Source: Botryococcus braunii (Eukaryota; Chlorophyta; Trebouxiophyceae). From it: 30,000 bases of DNA. Each line of letters opens with the position of its first letter. The first letter of the stretch is position 1. The DNA lies in assembly GCA_002005505.1 (NCBI GenBank), contig KV908417.1, forward strand, positions 233,359-263,358, given 5' to 3'. Of the stretch, positions 9,834-19,723 are shown one piece after another. A program made the position numbers and the translations under genes. Below the pieces are notes generated by a model, which was not told the origin of the DNA, ran no database searches, and was given only the letters and a program-made list of their open reading frames with translations.

Positions 9834-10283
9834 ATTCAGGAGACTGACTGGATTCTGACGCGAGGGGCGAGGGGCCGGGATGAATCACAGGCCCAACCCG
9901 CCTACAAACCGTCCAACTGCCGCCTGCGGTACAGAGAGTATACTGTATGCAGGTCGGAGGGGGCATTACCCGCCTTGAAGCACATGGGGACGAGTCCACT
10001 TTGCAGCTACCAGGACGAGCTCCTCTTGGGTTGCCTGCACCGGCAGGGCTCGGAAGGCTCCCCCGCGGGGGCCCCGCCCTCGTGGTCACCCCGTCTTCCG
10101 TCGGTTTCCGAGGTCCGTTCCCGGTGTATTCGGGTACAATCTCCGAGCAGTGAATTCACGAGACCGCGTCAGGGGACCCAATCGCGCGACTTTTCAGCAG
10201 TACCGCCCTCGCTGAAAGACCGCAAGTTCGCGAAAAAGGACGGTTCGGGCAGTAGCACTGGACCGAGTTGGTCCGTACAGTAG
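9834..10283 (+). CDS. Unrecognised plus-strand coding candidate
   Basis: One frame is open for 149 codons from after a stop at 9831-9833 to TAG 10281-10283. About 70 per cent of third positions are G/C by eye, like the other candidate exons and unlike the flanks. Peptides include DESQAQPAYKPSNCRLRYRE, SYQDELLLGCLHRQGSEG and SLKDRKFAKKDGSGSS. There is no ATG at the left end; the first internal ATG is in KHMGTS (ATG at 9984). An entry by splicing is therefore likely, but the acceptor is not settled. It holds GTAC several times (cggtacag, gggtacaa, cagtaccg, ccgtacag), as do members 2 and 3 of the exon family. I could not align it convincingly with them. Function unknown. Confidence 0.38.
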   Translation: MQETDWILTRGARGRDESQAQPAYKPSNCRLRYREYTVCRSEGALPALKHMGTSPLCSYQDELLLGCLHRQGSEGSPAGAPPSWSPRLPSVSEVRSRCIRVQSPSSEFTRPRQGTQSRDFSAVPPSLKDRKFAKKDGSGSSTGPSWSVQ

Positions 10284-11696
10284 GCTGGAACCGGGGGTCT
10301 CCAACGGGCAGTGAAACTGACGCCTTATGGGAAGGCCTTGCTTGAAAGGTTTTTAAAGTCTGTCGGTGAAAGGAAAGTACATGGATATGACTGTCAGAGA
10401 ACGTTCAGACTTGTGACCAGAGTGCTTTCTGCTTCGCAAGTCGTCGACTTCCACCGCGATCGTTGAAGGGGGAGACCGGCCAGGTAAATTGCTGTAGGAA
10501 CGTTGAACATGGAAGAAATATGATATTTTAACTTTGAATGAATTGCTACATTTCAGTCGAGGTTCGACTTCCCCTGTCCTAGGATGCACATGCAAAGACT
10601 CGAAATGTTTTCCGACAAAACAATTGTGCATTTGGAGGTTTTTGAAACTCTTTCGATGGAAAAAAATCGATTTCTGTTCATGAGAGGTTGAAGTGCGGGC
10701 CATGCTGTACCTTTGCGAGCAATCCCCGCCCAGAGTGAACACGCACATCTAGTCAGGCGTAGATGCGAAACTATGCACATCCACCCTTCTGAACCCAGCG
10801 ATTCATTTGTATATTACATATAAATAATTTGCCATTTAAAGAGAGTTCGAGAGAAAATACGTCTTGCTGGTGCTTCCGGTTCATGCTCGGTCTGACATCC
10901 AACACCTGGTCACTTCCCACGGGTATTATTTGTTAAACCGGGGCACAAACCACATTTCATGACGTTTCCGACAGATTTAGAGGCTCAATAAGCCACCACA
11001 TAAACGTCTTGGGGATCTCTAGACACATTTTTGTTGTTTTCACACTTTACCAGGCGATTCGAAGTTGGTCTTCCGTATTTGAGGTAGATCGAGGTGATCA
11101 AGATTAAACCTGATTACGTGAATGATTCACTTTGGGGAGAGGCCTGGGCGTGGGTGTCAAGTGCTTGCAACGTGTCAGTGGATTCTCAACTGTTACAGGG
11201 AGCAATGCCCATGTAAGAACACTGATGTACTGGGCAGTTGTACCGCATCAGAAATCATTCTGATTCAGAGTCCACATATGCCTACATAGGCTTGTCAAGG
11301 TTCCATTCATATGCTGAGAACTGCGTCTGCTGGGAACCGCAGGAGGACAGGCGATCTGCAACATAGTAAATTTTCCTCAAAGCTGCGACCGTTGGGAACT
11401 ATCTGCGGACTGAAGATAGCTGTGAAGCATTCAAACGCCGCTTACTTGCCTCATATTCAGTTATAAGGACACTTTAGGGGCATCTGCAACTCCCATCATC
11501 ATCTTTTGGACGTCAAATGTGCTATGCGGGCATGGACAGGGAGCTGCCAATCCTTTCGGGCTTTGAAAGGGCCATCCGCTGGGGTGCGCCCCCAGTCCCC
11601 ACCAAATTTACCCCGAAAATTTCCCCATCGATGGGTCATGTCTAGGAATGTCCCCTGCCAATCATGCCTCTCCCCTTTTGACATACGGGTACTCAA
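10284..11696. other. Stretch without a firm gene
   Basis: No supported gene. A 131-codon minus frame (10748-10353) is AT-rich and has no domain. Short open frames on both strands at 11499-11708 overlap and have no codon bias that separates them. aggggcatctgcaac (about 11476) and aagggccatccgctggg (about 11567) faintly resemble the terminal repeats of the element at 21139, but they are in the same orientation, so I do not call an element. Confidence 0.55.
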
Positions 11697-11772
11697 GTGA
11701 CCTAACAAAAACCCTGAGTACGGTAATCAAGTACCCTTTTGATTACCGTACTCAGGGTTTTTGGTAGGTTAC
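11697..11772. repeat. 34-bp-stem hairpin with 8-base loop
   Basis: Left arm 11697-11730 and right arm 11739-11772 are reverse complements with two mismatches. The loop is gtaccctt. The arm includes aaaaaccctgagtacggtaa. It is compact enough to be a foldback element or a small-RNA precursor. The flanks do not show obvious target duplications. Confidence 0.95.
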
Positions 11773-12084
11773 CGGAGTTCCGGAGTTTCCTCCCCATACG
11801 CACCCATTCAAGCATAACATCCTTCTGCCTAGTTACCATCTCGGCTGTATATTCCTTGCGGCAGTGTATTCTCTCTCTCACTGTTTCCTTTCGACCGTTG
11901 AAGGCCACATTCTTGTTTGCTGCACAAGAATCCAAGTTGGATTATACCTTCTTGTGCATCCGTTGAATAGTATCTTCTTGTGACATAATCAATTGGTGTA
12001 TTTATCCAACCACTAATTCTGCACACATGAGAGATAGCTAGGAGATGGCTATTGCGCTCCTACTTGCTTTGGATTTGTCCCCCC

Positions 12085-12345
12085 CTTATGGCTTGTGCAG
12101 GGAACAACCTTTTTCTGCTTGTCCAGAAATGTACAAGCCTGTGCACCATGTACAGTCTGTTGCAGACTGTGCAGATTTATTGTCTGTACTGTCTGTTGCA
12201 GCTGGTGCAGCATGTACAGCCTGTCCAGCTTGTGCAGCAAGCCCAGCATGTACTGCATGTGTAGTCCATTACAGCATGTACTGCCTGTACAATATGTAGA
12301 GCCTGTGCAGCTTGAACTGCCTGTGTAGCCCGTGCGAGGCATGCT
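12085..12345. repeat. Degenerate 9-bp array, consensus TGTACAGCC
   Basis: The segment breaks into about 25-30 units of 9 (8-11) bp such as tgtacagcc, tgtccagct, tgtgcagca, tgtactgcc and tgtagagcc. Frames across it give Cys-rich or Gln/Leu/Val-rich periodic peptides, which I read as a by-product. The array ends about 240 bp before the exon of family member 2. TATATATA stands between them at about 12404. Confidence 0.88.
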
Positions 12346-12584
12346 GAGCGGACCCCGCTGTCGGCTGATCAGCTGTAGATCAAACTTATCAAGCTGTTAT
12401 TGTATATATATTTGAGATGCAAGATGCTTTGGTTTATCAAACTGTTAATATATGTACGTAAGGTGAAAGAGACAATCTTTGCTCCCTCGAAGAGAAAGGC
12501 TTTCGTAACAACCACAAGCAGACGCGCTTGCGGACTTATGCACGCAGACGCACTTACACGCTTCCGTGCGTATGTGCTGTGCAG

Positions 12585-13714
12585 GCTGGAAACTGCTGCC
12601 AGTAGCCACCAAGGCGGCAAAAAAGTTGCCGCGGGCACGGTCGGCGGTACAACCCGCCCAGGTGCAGTACAGATCGGTTCGGAGGGCCATGACTCTGGAA
12701 ACCATCCCCGAGGTGGATTACAACTTCCAGGAGGATGACGATGTCGACTGCCAGTGCGCAGCCTCCATAGTGGTACCGCCCACTGTACCACCAACTGTAC
12801 CGCACACCACAAATACACTCGACGCTTGCGAGCAGGGCATATCACCCCTCGTCCCGGATATTCGTGGAGCCCTCCCTCTGGGGGGCAGCGACGAATCCTG
12901 GAGCGGGGCGGGACCTAATTGTACAGCGGGCTTTCCGGGACCCAGCGGGGCGGTACAGAGTCTGGAGCCTGGCAGTACAGGACACCATCCGGGACCAATC
13001 CGCACAGCGCAACGTCTGGGAGCCACCGACGCTGTGCGGTGTTTAGGACGGTGCGATGCAGTACGGTACCGGGAACCCGGCGGGGCGGTACAATGTCAAA
13101 CAGCCTCTTGCGCCGGCATCAAGCTGTGGGACCCCGAACACTCCGGTGGTCCTGACAGCCCGACAGACCCCCATTTGTCGGGAATGTTCACACCGCATTC
13201 CGCATCCTGCTCGTCATCCGGAATGTTCACGCCCGACTCCACGTCCCGCTCATCGTCCGGAATGTTTACTCCACATTCCGCGTCCCGCTCGTCATCCGGA
13301 ACGTTCACTCCCGACTCCGCGTCCCGCTCATCGTCCGGAATGTTCACTCCCGACTCCGCATCCCGCTCATCGTCCGGAATGTTCACGCCAGACTCCGAGG
13401 TCCCTTCATCCGGAATGTTCGCGCCGGACTGCGAACCCTGCCGCGTGGAGGTGTTTGTGAGATATGACGACATGGGACCAGGAGGGGGAGGTGAGGGGCC
13501 CCCCGGCGCGGCGATCGGGAGCCGGGACTCCAACCTGAAGCAGGGGCAGTACAGTTCCTTGTGTGGGGACGAGAGCGTGTGGGAACGGGGGCTAGCAGTT
13601 CCCGGGAGCTGCCACGCGGCTTTCGCCCCGCTGTTTGAGCTCCTGACCTCTATCATACCCCAAGAGGTCATGGGGCTGGGCTTGTCGTGTGCGTGCTATC
13701 CGCAGCACCTGTGA
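12585..13714 (+). CDS. Family member 2: LETIPE / FELLT-SCAC protein with 13-aa repeats
   Basis: The exon follows an AG acceptor (12583-12584) in the same phase as the other members; an in-frame ATG also exists at 12572. From the acceptor the frame is about 376 codons. Residues 1-36 are basic (KAAKKLPRARS, YRSVRRA). LETIPE is at residues 38-43 and is followed by an acidic run (EDDDVD). The middle is Gly/Pro/Ser/Thr-rich. A 13-residue repeat SGMFTPDSASRSS occupies about residues 198-284. The C-terminus has LFELLTSIIPQEV and ends SCACYPQHL, closely matching member 3 (IFELLTEILPREV, SCACCPDSP). Repeat units differ mainly at synonymous third positions (ttc/ttt, aca/acg/act, ccg/ccc/cca), which supports this strand and frame over the open minus strand. 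No signal peptide, membrane helix or known catalytic motif is visible. AATAAA lies 94 bp downstream. Function unknown. Confidence 0.62.
13178..13435 (+). repeat. 39-bp coding minisatellite in family member 2
   Basis: Five full and two shortened units begin tccggaatgttcac. Variation is concentrated at third codon positions, with H/D, T/A and C/R exchanges at three amino-acid positions. Confidence 0.95.
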
Positions 13715-13727
13715 TTGGGCACCGCCT

Positions 13728-13754
13728 GGGGCTGATACTTTCCTGGGGCTGATA
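13728..13754 (+). repeat. Tandem cctggggctgata in the 3' flank
   Basis: cctggggctgata occurs twice in the 3' flank of family member 2, just after the stop, with about 14 bp spacing. Confidence 0.85.
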
Positions 13755-13807
13755 TAAGCAATTTTTAATGTATACGATGACGGCATTGATGACTTTGATA
13801 ATGTTGG

Positions 13808-13813
13808 AATAAA
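13808..13813 (+). promoter_or_regulatory. Possible polyadenylation signal AATAAA
   Basis: AATAAA lies 94 bp after the stop of family member 2. Green algae often use TGTAA instead, so its use here is only an inference from position. Confidence 0.3.
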
Positions 13814-13963
13814 TGTTGACCAGGCGACTGACCTTGTCATTGCCGACGACACGGATATTGGTCACGGTATGAAACTACGTAATCGTAATTAGCAATATTA
13901 ATATTAGCAACGTTGATGTAGCCTTATCCAGGAAGTTCTCCGAGGTGGTCTGCGCGCACACGA

Positions 13964-13990
13964 CGCGTGTGTGTGTATGTGTGTGTGTGC

Positions 13991-14061
<71 letters not shown>

Positions 14062-14118
14062 GTGTGCGTGTGTGTATTTGTGTGCGTGCGTGTGCGTGTG
14101 TGTGTGTTCGCGCGCGCG
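13964..14118 (+). repeat. (TG)n-(CG)n-(TG)n compound microsatellite 4
   Basis: TG units flank a (CG)n block at about 13989-14005, and a second cgcgcgcg block closes the array near 14110. Alternating purine-pyrimidine DNA with a CG core is the sequence type that most readily adopts Z-DNA. Confidence 0.97.
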
Positions 14119-14497
14119 GGGGGGCGTGAGGGCGTGCGAGTGTGTATGCCAGGGGTTGGGGTGCTCACTTGGAGCTTTCGTACAATGCGTTTGTCAAAGC
14201 CTCAAGCAATCGTATACCCATCGCCTAAATAGAGTTTAAAATTTATAAATGGAGCTGGTACCAGCCGTGGTCATCTTCTCGGAATGATCGGACTTTTCAC
14301 TATGTCGGACAACTGATGTCAGTGTACTGCTTGTACCGCAAGTGTTTGCTAGGACTGTTTCAGAGTTGCTATGCCTTTGGCGGCTGCTGAGTTGAAAGCT
14401 GCCTTTCTGCAACGGCAGTTTAAAGTTTCTAAAATGGCCAGTTAACCATGCGCACCGTGCACGTATAGTCAGTGTACAAAATGTTCCAGGCTTTAAT

Positions 14498-14517
14498 CAC
14501 GTGGTCTGAACCACGTG
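14498..14517. repeat. G-box inverted repeat
   Basis: cacgtggt and accacgtg pair around a 4-base loop (ctga), placing two G-boxes 14 bp apart. Confidence 0.9.
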
Positions 14518-14647
14518 GCGACCTGGACTTAATATTCCGGCATGCTGTAAACCGCTGATGTGCGTCTGTGTCACAAGCGCTCGTCGTTCCTGATCTGCAG
14601 TTTATGTACTGCTCCCGCTAAGTTTTTGTACCACTGGCGCTGCATTA

Positions 14648-14870
14648 TGTATTGCTACAGCAGATGGTGTTGACACATAGGCTAGGTATCGCTAGAGCTG
14701 ATGGCATTGACGGATAGGCTGTGTACCGCTACACCTAATAGCATTGGCGGATAGGTTTTGTACCGCTAGAGCTTGATATCATTGACGTATAGCTTTTGTA
14801 CCGCTATATCTGGCAGTAGTAATAGCGGACAGTTTATGTACCGCTACAGCTGATAGCCTTAACGGTGAGC
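14648..14870 (+). repeat. 37-40-bp array built on TGTACCGCTA
   Basis: Units start at 14648, 14685, 14722, 14759, 14797 and 14837. The consensus is tgtaccgctayanctgatag followed by cattgacggatagg. The first two units are diverged (tgtattgctac, ggtatcgctag). A further tgtaccgccata stands at about 14975. Confidence 0.93.
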
Positions 14871-15138
14871 TGAGGCTGATGCACTAGATTTAGGAATGCA
14901 TGATGGGAGCAACGGCCTTGAATATATACACAAACATCAGCACCAGGAGTTCGTACCTTATCTTCCGATGTCTATGTACCGCCATACCGCTTGCGCAGGT
15001 TTCAGCTGAGAGACTCGAAAGTCGCCTTCTGAAAGGCTGACCTGGCGTGTGAGCACTATACCAGAAACTATATTCTGTGTACACTGAGTTGTGCACTGGG
15101 ATAATCATGTATAATTATACTTATAAGCTTGTGTAGCT

Positions 15139-15205
15139 ATACTTGATATCAAGCTTATCGAAGCAATCAAACATGTATACTTATACTAATATCAAGCGCT
15201 TATCG
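15139..15205. repeat. Palindrome cluster with restriction-site-like strings
   Basis: cttgatatcaag and gcttatcgataagc are perfect palindromes about 50 bp apart within two related copies of an (a)tatcaagc(gc)ttatcga segment. Confidence 0.85.
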
Positions 15206-15247
15206 ATAAGCTTGTAAGATGAGCTTGAGTGGATCCACACCCTAAGC

Positions 15248-15352
15248 TTACTTGGAGGAGCTGGTGTGTACGCTGGCTCCAAACCCTACGGGATTTAGGG
15301 GTTAGGGTTTCGGGTTACGGAGCTCCCCACCTTACGTGGAGGAGCTGGCTTG
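15248..15352 (+). repeat. 83-bp-spaced duplication with telomere-like core
   Basis: cttacttggaggagctgg (about 15248) recurs as cttacgtggaggagctgg (about 15331). Between them, at 15291-15320, are four degenerate heptamers of the plant/green-algal telomere type (tttagggg, ttaggg, tttcggg, ttacgg). Confidence 0.8.
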
Positions 15353-15420
15353 GAAGCTGGCCAGCCATGGCTCCTAAGCCAAGTGTCGTTCCAATTATGA
15401 AATTCGTCCCAACACTAAAT

Positions 15421-15440
15421 GAGGAAGTATGTACTTCCTC
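15421..15440. repeat. 20-bp palindrome
   Basis: gaggaagtatgtacttcctc has 9-bp perfect arms around a 2-base centre. Confidence 0.93.
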
Positions 15441-15508
15441 ACAATGGACGGCCATCTAGTGTTAAACACGACGACCGCATGCCGACCTCGCTGAAGCTTA
15501 AGGAGGTC

Positions 15509-15642
15509 GTGCATGACTGCCATGATGAAGAAGGCATGGCTGCACGTGCACAGGGTTAGGACATGTCTGTGTGCATGACTGCCATGATGAAGAAGCCACG
15601 GCTGCACGTGCACAGGTTTAGGACATGTCTGTGTGCATGTCC
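15509..15642 (+). repeat. 62-bp tandem repeat with G-box
   Basis: Two full units begin gtgcatgactgccatgatga at 15509 and 15571; a third start is at 15633. Each unit contains tgcacgtgca, a palindrome that includes CACGTG. Confidence 0.94.
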
Positions 15643-16025
15643 ACTCAGGCCCATGCATCATGTATATGCGGGATTCTAGATACAAATCTTCAGATGTTCA
15701 AATCCCTACGGGATTTTTTTAGAAGCCTAGTTTGGAAACTTCGGCCGGACTCTAAGCATGCCATATATGTCGCCTGCGAAGGGAAGTCTCAAGGGGGTGT
15801 CACCCTACACGACATCATGGAGGTGCACGTGGGGCCCAGGGACAGGGGCACGTGGACCTGAAAAGACAGACTTGCGTAGTCTGCGTTTTTAAAGGAAAAA
15901 ACGTAAATCTGAACTCCTATTGAAAATGAATCAGACCTCATGATCATCAAATAAGATAAGTAATTAGTTAGACCTCATATAAAAGCGTGACTACTTGAAG
16001 TTCAGTACGGGCTTGGTTTTGAAAA

Positions 16026-16125
16026 GACTGATCAGCGCAGACCGATTTAAGGCATGCCTGATCGGCATAGACCGCAGCCGCGTTATGACTTGAGTGATCA
16101 ACACGGACCGGGTTATGACTCATCC
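16026..16125 (+). repeat. 30-37-bp degenerate repeat
   Basis: Three units start ctgatcagcgcagaccg, ctgatcggcatagaccg and gtgatcaacacggaccg. The last two also share gttatgact. Confidence 0.85.
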
Positions 16126-16277
16126 TTAAGGGAGATGATCACTGTGAAGAGGCTGGACAATTCTCGCATGCCCTCCAATCTAAGCACCCGTTTGTACGTT
16201 TCCTGCCCATATGTGATCGAATTGGGAACTCCTGGTACTGTCCGGTTACTCACAGGCTGTTAGCCAGGCAATTGTCT

Positions 16278-16480
16278 AGATCATAGAGTGAGAAAGAAAG
16301 AAAGAAAGAATTACATCAACCCAGCCCAAAGGGCATGATGAGATGTTAACGAACAAACCAACGGTATATGAGAACCTAGTTGAAAGAATATTATGACACA
16401 GATAACCATACTAATATCTGGATACTGAAAATGAAAAAGAAAAAATGGCCAAGTCGCCGCCGCTGAGATCATAGAGTGAG
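16278..16480. mobile_element. 173-bp segment between 15-bp direct repeats
   Basis: agatcatagagtgag stands at 16278-16292 and again, identical, at 16466-16480. The enclosed 173 bp begins with (gaaa)n and holds no open frame. A 15-bp identical pair fits a target-site duplication made by retroposition. However, the A-rich run is on the left and there is no clear poly(A) tail before the right repeat, so the type of element is unresolved. Confidence 0.4.
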
Positions 16481-16805
16481 GCCTATCCTAACCGCACACC
16501 ATAAATCCTGCAGGCAGATGTTTGTGAGGAAGGGAATGGGGATTGCATTCCTGAAAAGGCAAGTGGTTGCCAAAAGTACTCACGTGAATACTCACGTGAT
16601 CACGGGTTCTTGACCCCTTCTCAACAGATATGGAGCATTCGTGCGTCAGTTTGCACAGATGTATGCGGATGCGTATGCTGAATTGCGAGAGCAATGTGCC
16701 TGGAACATCAAGTTGAGGGCAATCTTCTTCTCGTGTTTGTTCTACTTAGCTAACTAGAACAGGAGAAGAAGCTTCTTAAGATTCCCTTCAACCTGATATA
16801 GGTTT

Positions 16806-16980
16806 CCTCCCCAACTATTCAAGTTCTTTTTAATTTTTTCTCCTCAACTATGTAAGCTCTTTTTTTTTGTCTCCCCAACTATTCAAGCTCTTTTCTTTTC
16901 CTCCCCAACTATTCAAGTTCTTTTTTTCTGCCCAACTACTCAAATTCTTTTTTCCTCCCCAACTACTCAAATTCTTCCTG
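16806..16980 (+). repeat. ~30-bp pyrimidine-rich tandem repeat
   Basis: Six units of ctccccaactattcaagttc followed by a T-rich spacer start near 16807, 16841, 16871, 16901, 16929 and 16955. Confidence 0.92.
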
Positions 16981-17117
16981 TCAAGACAAGAGTGCAACAT
17001 ATGCGAGCCTAGCTAGGCCTGGCTTGAGACAGGGCAGATAGAAGCTTCTATCTAGCTTCCTTACACCAATCTAATTAGGTAAAGCATCAGGTAAATATGT
17101 CCCGTAGGCCATGCGTC

Positions 17118-17216
17118 ATACAGGTCCTTTCTATACATGCACGTGGGTCATATGTCCTTTCCATGCATTACCCACGTGGCTTATACACGTCCTTTCCACT
17201 ACACCACGTGCGCACG
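17118..17216 (+). repeat. 30-35-bp repeat carrying G-boxes
   Basis: gtcctttc occurs at 17124, 17154 and 17189, each followed about 15 bp later by CACGTG (acgtggg, cacgtggc, cacgtgcgcacgtg). The last forms a 14-bp perfect palindrome with two G-boxes. Confidence 0.85.
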
Positions 17217-17400
17217 TGCGGCGAGTGGCTGCGAAGCCATTCCCAATCCATTTCCACAGGGGTCCCTGTACCACCGCAGTTCCACAGCTTGAGAAAACGC
17301 GCACCGGACCCACGTGGGGCAGCACATACGCGTTGTATGAGTCATGTTCGTCAGTACACGCGTCAAAGTAGACGAAGGAGAAGGCAAAGCGACACGACAT
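17131..17400 (-). CDS. Weak minus-strand coding candidate
   Basis: An ATG at 17400 opens 89 codons with about 65 per cent G/C third positions in its first half. The start MSCRFAFSFVYFDAC is hydrophobic enough for a short signal peptide. HDSYNAYVLPHVGPVRVFSS and GPLWKWIGNGFA have ordinary protein composition. The second half runs into the G-box repeat above and is unlikely to be coding, so an exon ending before about 17215 is more plausible. Competing open frames exist on both strands. No family recognised. Confidence 0.2.
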   Translation of the reverse strand: MSCRFAFSFVYFDACTDEHDSYNAYVLPHVGPVRVFSSCGTAVVQGPLWKWIGNGFAATRRTCARGVVERTCISHVGNAWKGHMTHVHV

Positions 17401-17483
17401 TTATTTGTGATATTTGCCTCCGTTCGAGAGCAGTTGCCTGCGGGCTGGTATTGCATCTTGTTGGCCAGCTTCTGACCACGTGA

Positions 17484-18735
17484 AAAGCCTGCCTGGCGTA
17501 CCTCATAAAGTGCGGGAGAAGACAGTGGGGTTGCACTGCAAACCGTGTGTGGTGCGTGATAGAAAGAGAGAAAGAGATGTGCCGTGCGTCAGAAAGCTGT
17601 TCTTTCGTTACTACTCACGCGCCCAGTCGGGTACTTACCTCCGTGGCTTGGCATAGAAGCCTCTGGTGCTATCCACGTTGACCCTGAGTGGGTGCATATT
17701 TCCTGGGCTTGACCGATCATCAGACGTGTCCGGGGCCCAAATCGCCGTTATTTCTGGACCTGTTCGGCGTTGTCCCACAAGGAAGTTGACTCGAGAGAAT
17801 GCCCAGGATGTCGTACAGAAGGCTCGGTAGACTCACATACGCACACAGGGTGCTCAGTGAAAGATAAAAAAGCTTTTAAACTTCTATACTAGAGGATTTG
17901 ATCACATAACGGATGCATGCTGCATGAACTTATGCCAGAAACTACCTTTCGTTGTACTACTCCTTTCCATCGGTCTTCCGTACGACTGGCTTGGCTATTT
18001 TGCTAAGTCCTGCGCAACATCAAAGATATTTAAAATCCATATTATTATAGTATTTTATAAATTTCATTCGCTATACTGGCAATCTGCGCTGATTATCCTT
18101 GCGTAGCTGATCCTGGGCAGACCTGTACTTCCAGGTTCTTCCCTGGTTAAAATGGTTTTGCGTATTGATTTTGATTACATTTTTTTCCAAGATACTGGAT
18201 GAAAAAGGTCGGAAATCATGTCGTGGAAGGATAAGATAGCTTCAACGTGGCAGGTTCCGAAGGTTGCGTGCTCGGGCACAAGAAGTCTGATAAATACTCA
18301 GAAACTGTGTTTCTAACTTCCAAAAACACAACTATTGTTACACGACAAGCCCGGATGGATAAGATGGATAAACCGTACGCAGGTGGCCTAAAGATTCAAA
18401 TATGAGACTCAGCAAGATCTGTGTTCAAACTGTAAGAGAGACACCAGTAATGGGCTTGAACTCTTTCGTCTCTTATACAAATCCCTAAAGATGATTGTCA
18501 AGATGATAGGCTGGTTGGGAGAGAATTAGAGTTCTGCGATTGGTCGCTTCCGTTTGGCTCGCCGGTGGAGACTCGACACTGGTAAAGCTTGCGAAGTACT
18601 AAGCAAACTCAATGGGCAACGCAGTTGAAGCCGGAGAGGCAGCCCAGGCGTGTCTTACGAACTTTCTCCCTCGTTGCTCGAGGGACACTGGCATCTGATC
18701 GGCCCTTCGCATCTCTCAGGGGTTCTTTGTCCTAG
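17484..18735. other. Stretch without a gene
   Basis: AT-richer DNA with frames of 60-80 codons at most and no repeat array. I see nothing I can call here. Confidence 0.6.
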
Positions 18736-18799
18736 ATGTGTTTTGTCAACCTTGAGGCTGTGAACCTCCCCATCCTCTCCGGGTTCCAGAAAATAAAGC

Positions 18800-19050
18800 A
18801 GTCAGGTACCTCCACTCCCCCTGTATTCCCCTCCCCTCTCCCACTTCCGCTGCATCCATCAATTCCCCACACCACCCCCCCTTTTCCTGGATCCCTCCCT
18901 TGTCCCGTTTCCCCTGCACCCATGCCTTTCCCACACCCCGCCCCCCTTCCTGGATCCCTCCATTTCCCACTTCCCCTGTATCCCTCCCTTTCCCACTTCC
19001 CTATCTCCCTCCCCTCCCCCCCCCCCCACCCCCCGCGGGGTATCCCTCCG
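18800..19050 (+). repeat. C-rich degenerate array
   Basis: Repeats of tttcccacttcccctg and tggatccctcc with homopolymer C runs (about 19017-19027). A 132-codon Pro/Ser frame on the plus strand and a Gly-rich one on the minus strand are by-products of composition. Confidence 0.85.
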
Positions 19051-19189
19051 TTTCCACAGTCTGGTTGTCTGTGGCCATGCAGCCAGGGGAGCAACTTGTG
19101 CTGTATTGTTACCAGATGCAGATTGTTGTTTTAAATGTGAGTATTGCTATCCGCACAAATTCATACCCCTGTGCCCGCTAGACTGCGAC

Positions 19190-19723
19190 ATATTTGTACC
19201 GCTATGCATGCGCGTGGTTGTACTGCTTAGCACGGCCGCAATTTGACCGATCTATGCAGGCCCTGCTGCACATGTGTACTGGTGTGCACTTCAGCAATTG
19301 TACTGCCTAGGCAGGGCTAGCAATACGAATGTACAGCAGTTCGGGCGCTGCACCAGAGTTTTAGGCCTATACAGAGTTTTAGCCCTATGCAGAGTTCTAA
19401 CCCTATGCATGCCAGCGATTGTACTGTACAGACATGTTTTTATATATGGCTGCAACTCTGACTGTGCTCTTCAGGCACTGCCACACATCTGTAGTGCTGT
19501 GTTGCTTTAGCAATTCTATTGCTTAGGCACGGCTGCAAACCTTTAGGTGCTGGATAGGTACTGCCACATATTTGTAGGGCAATCATGCATACAAATCTAT
19601 TGTGTAGGAGCGGCAGCACATCTGACCCTGCTGTTTTATGCACTACCATCTTGTACCGATATGCACTGCCATCCTTTTGTATCGCTATTCTATTGTGTGG
19701 GAGCGGCAGCAGATGTGACCATG
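19190..19723 (+). repeat. Diverged TGTAC-based repeats
   Basis: Irregular repeats share ttgtaccgctatgc, ttgtactgc, gcaggc or caggcactgcc, and tttgtagg-like boxes. They appear to be older, diverged relatives of the regular array that follows and of the 37-bp array at 14648. Confidence 0.7.

Noticed and set aside
10353..10748. 131-codon minus-strand frame
   Set aside because: AT-rich codon use, no domain and no splice context; length is compatible with chance.
13096..13671. Minus-strand 191-codon acidic frame opposite family member 2
   Set aside because: Repeat-unit differences are synonymous on the plus strand, and the plus-strand ends match member 3.
14648..14870. CRISPR-like regular spacing of TGTACCGCTA units
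   Set aside because: Units are diverged along their whole length with no unique spacers; it is an ordinary minisatellite.
15145..15205. gatatcaagcttatcga resembles a cloning-vector polylinker
   Set aside because: The match stops after this string, it occurs twice in diverged form, and no other vector sequence is present.
18732..19134. Pro-rich (plus) and Gly-rich (minus) frames
   Set aside because: Direct consequence of a C-rich degenerate repeat; no conserved ends or splice logic.
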